A DNA stretch of 7,545 nt, taken from positions 1 to 7,545 of the forward strand of contig CABSMN010000046.1 of assembly GCA_902478765.1 (NCBI GenBank). Reading direction: 5' to 3'. Positions 6,689 through 7,545 of this stretch are shown here, piece by piece (position 1 is the first letter of the stretch; each line of letters begins with the position of its first letter). Source of the DNA: an uncultured Collinsella sp. (GTDB taxonomy: Bacteria > Actinomycetota > Coriobacteriia > Coriobacteriales > Coriobacteriaceae). The position numbers and the translations under genes are program-made. Below the pieces are notes generated by a model. That model saw only the letters and a program-made list of their open reading frames with translations. It was not told the DNA's origin and searched no databases.

Positions 6689-6725
6689 AGCCCGTTACCC
6701 TTGTGGTGACGGGCTTTTTTCTTCT
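6689..6725 (+). terminator. Intrinsic terminator of tRNA-Glu
   Basis: Stem AGCCCGTTACC (6689-6699) / GGTGACGGGCT (6705-6715), 11 pairs including one G-U, with a 5-base loop CTTGT, followed by TTTTTTCTTCT (6715-6725). This is a textbook rho-independent terminator beginning 12 bases after the CCA end. Confidence 0.93.
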
Positions 6726-6730
6726 CCAAC

Positions 6731-6766
6731 GCCGGGATTCGAACCCGACAGGGTGCGGATCCCGGC
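6731..6766. repeat. Long hairpin containing a reversed tRNA T-arm-like sequence
   Basis: GCCGGGATTCG (6731-6741) pairs with CGGATCCCGGC (6756-6766), then after an A/G mismatch ACCC (6743-6746) pairs with GGGT (6751-6754) around a GACA tetraloop: 15 pairs in 36 bases. No T-run flanks it on either strand, so it is not an ordinary terminator. Its left arm, CGGGATTCGAACCC (6733-6746), is the exact reverse complement of the tRNA-Glu T-arm region GGGTTCGAATCCCG (6651-6664). Origin and role are unknown. Confidence 0.6.
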
Positions 6767-6800
6767 AAATCGGCGGCAAAACGGACTCCAAAGCGTCCTT

Positions 6801-6842
6801 CGCAAACAAATAGCCGGGGCCCGCGCGATGCGGACCCCGGCT
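6801..6842 (-). terminator. Intrinsic terminator of glnN
   Basis: Stem AGCCGGGGCCCGC (6812-6824) / GCGGACCCCGGCT (6830-6842), 13 positions with a single C-A mismatch and a 5-base loop GCGAT. Read on the minus strand it is followed by ATTTGTTTGCG (6811 to 6801), a moderate T-rich tail. It lies 29 bases past the glutamine synthetase stop. Plus-strand transcripts leaving the tRNA would meet the same hairpin but without a T-run. Confidence 0.8.
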
Positions 6843-6871
6843 CAATACCGTGACGATATGTCAGTTACGCC

Positions 6872-7505
6872 CTACACGTAGAACAGGATGTCGTCGTAGG
6901 TCGGAACCGGCCAGTAGTCGGCGGCCACGATCTCCTCCATGGCGTCCACGGCGGCACGCAGCGTATCCATAGCGGGAACGACCTCGTGCGCGTACACGTT
7001 GGCCTGCTCCTGGCCATCGAGAGCCTCGGCCTTCTGATGTACGGCGTCGAGCGCCTTGATGGAGTCGTTGATGGCGGTGATACCGTTGCAGAGCTTGTTG
7101 AGCGTGTTCTGCTCGCACTGCATGGCGGCCTCAGCACCGGCGGCACGAATAGTCTCAAGGCCCTTAGCGACCTTGGTGGCATAGGCGGTAATGACCGGGC
7201 GATAGGTACGACGCGCCTCGCGAACCATCGTGGTAGCCTCGATGTTCATGAGCTTGTTGTACTTCTCGAGCTTGCAGTCATAGCGGCACTGGGCCTCGGC
7301 GCGGGTCAGAACACCCGTCTCCTCAAAGAGCGCAATGGCCTTATCGGAAACAAAGGCGGGAAGAGCGTCGGCCGTGGTCTTGTTGTTGGCAAGGCCGCGC
7401 TTCTCGGCCTCGATGGGCCACTCGTCGGAGTAACCGTCGCCGGAGAACAGGATGCGCTGGTGATCGGTCAGCACCTTCTTGCAGTACTCGAGCGCGGCGT
7501 CCTGG
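6872..7505 (-). CDS. glnN: Glutamine synthetase type III, C-terminal part (truncated at contig end)
   Basis: Makes glutamine from glutamate, ammonia and ATP in the cytoplasm; the GSIII family forms large dodecamers of subunits of about 700 residues. Only the last 210 residues are here. Family features visible: RILFSGDGYSDEWPIEAEKR, then GLANNKTTADALP with a downstream LFEETGVLTRAEAQCRY, a 'KYNKLMNIEATTMVREARR' helix, a long helical stretch, and the conserved end ADYWPVPTYDDILFYV. The ATP-binding and catalytic barrel lies outside. The reading frame appears to continue upstream to a GTG at 7534 giving an N-terminus MGSEMCIRDS, but those residues are translated Nextera adapter and must be removed; genomic coding begins at 7505. 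This is therefore a truncation by assembly, not a short gene. It converges on the tRNA-Glu unit. Confidence 0.95.
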
Positions 7506-7545
7506 CTGTCTCTTATACACATCTCCGAGCCCACGAGACTACGCT
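7506..7545. other. Illumina Nextera adapter read-through (not genomic)
   Basis: CTGTCTCTTATACACATCT (7506-7524) is the Tn5 19-bp mosaic end used in Nextera libraries; it is followed directly by CCGAGCCCACGAGAC (7525-7539), the read-2 side adapter, and by TACGCT (7540-7545), which is where the i7 index begins. The sequence should be trimmed from 7506 onward. Confidence 0.98.

Noticed and set aside
6726..6800. Possible second tRNA on the minus strand, suggested by GGGTTCGAATCCC
   Set aside because: A T-arm-like segment is present, but no matching 5' acceptor half, D-arm or anticodon arm could be found upstream on that strand.
6435..6845. Minus-strand frame encoding a 'PPAGFEPAISTLKG' peptide
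   Set aside because: This is the well-known false translation of the complement of a tRNA gene; it overlaps tRNA-Glu and two terminators.
1..7505. CRISPR array, insertion sequence or prophage gene
   Set aside because: No regularly spaced repeats, transposase, integrase or phage structural gene was seen on either strand.

Overview
The window looks like a piece of a GC-rich, low-passage-number gut actinobacterial genome, most likely class Coriobacteriia (Collinsella-like). This is inferred from the strong G/C preference at third codon positions, good Shine-Dalgarno sites, and the combination of a type III glutamine synthetase, an iron-dependent alcohol dehydrogenase, a GldA-type glycerol dehydrogenase and MurT/GatD peptidoglycan amidation. 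No marker gene fixes the genus. The last 40 bases (7506-7545) are not genomic: they are Illumina Nextera transposase adapter read-through, so the window ends at the edge of an untrimmed contig.

Left part (1-2156). Two minus-strand dehydrogenase genes lie in tandem: an iron-containing alcohol dehydrogenase (433-1656) and, after an intrinsic terminator, the first 116 codons of a glycerol dehydrogenase (gldA, cut by the window edge). Upstream of the alcohol dehydrogenase is a 500-base divergent intergenic region. It carries a 9+9 bp palindrome over the likely promoter, two LacI-family-like AAACGTTT sites, and a cluster of GGTGCC/GGCACC dyads.

Middle (2157-6499). Three plus-strand genes look like one operon. 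Two adjacent TPR-like proteins of unknown function overlap by one base (TAATG) and appear to be diverged paralogues of each other. They are followed 45 bases later by a 725-residue protein in which MurT (Mur-ligase, with Cys4 ribbon) and GatD (class I glutamine amidotransferase) are joined into one chain. Together MurT and GatD amidate the D-Glu of lipid II to D-isoglutamine; in the well-studied species they are two separate subunits. This fusion, and its linkage to the two unknown proteins, is the most interesting content of the window. The operon ends in a strong hairpin terminator that resembles a REP-type repeat.

Right part (6500-7505). A tRNA-Glu(UUC) with its own extended -10 promoter and terminator is followed by a very stable hairpin that contains a tRNA T-arm-like sequence in reverse. 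Then comes the terminator and the C-terminal 210 codons of a minus-strand type III glutamine synthetase (glnN), truncated by the adapter junction. Glutamine/glutamate chemistry links several of these genes (glutamine synthetase, glutamine-dependent amidotransferase, tRNA-Glu), but nothing in the sequence shows shared regulation.
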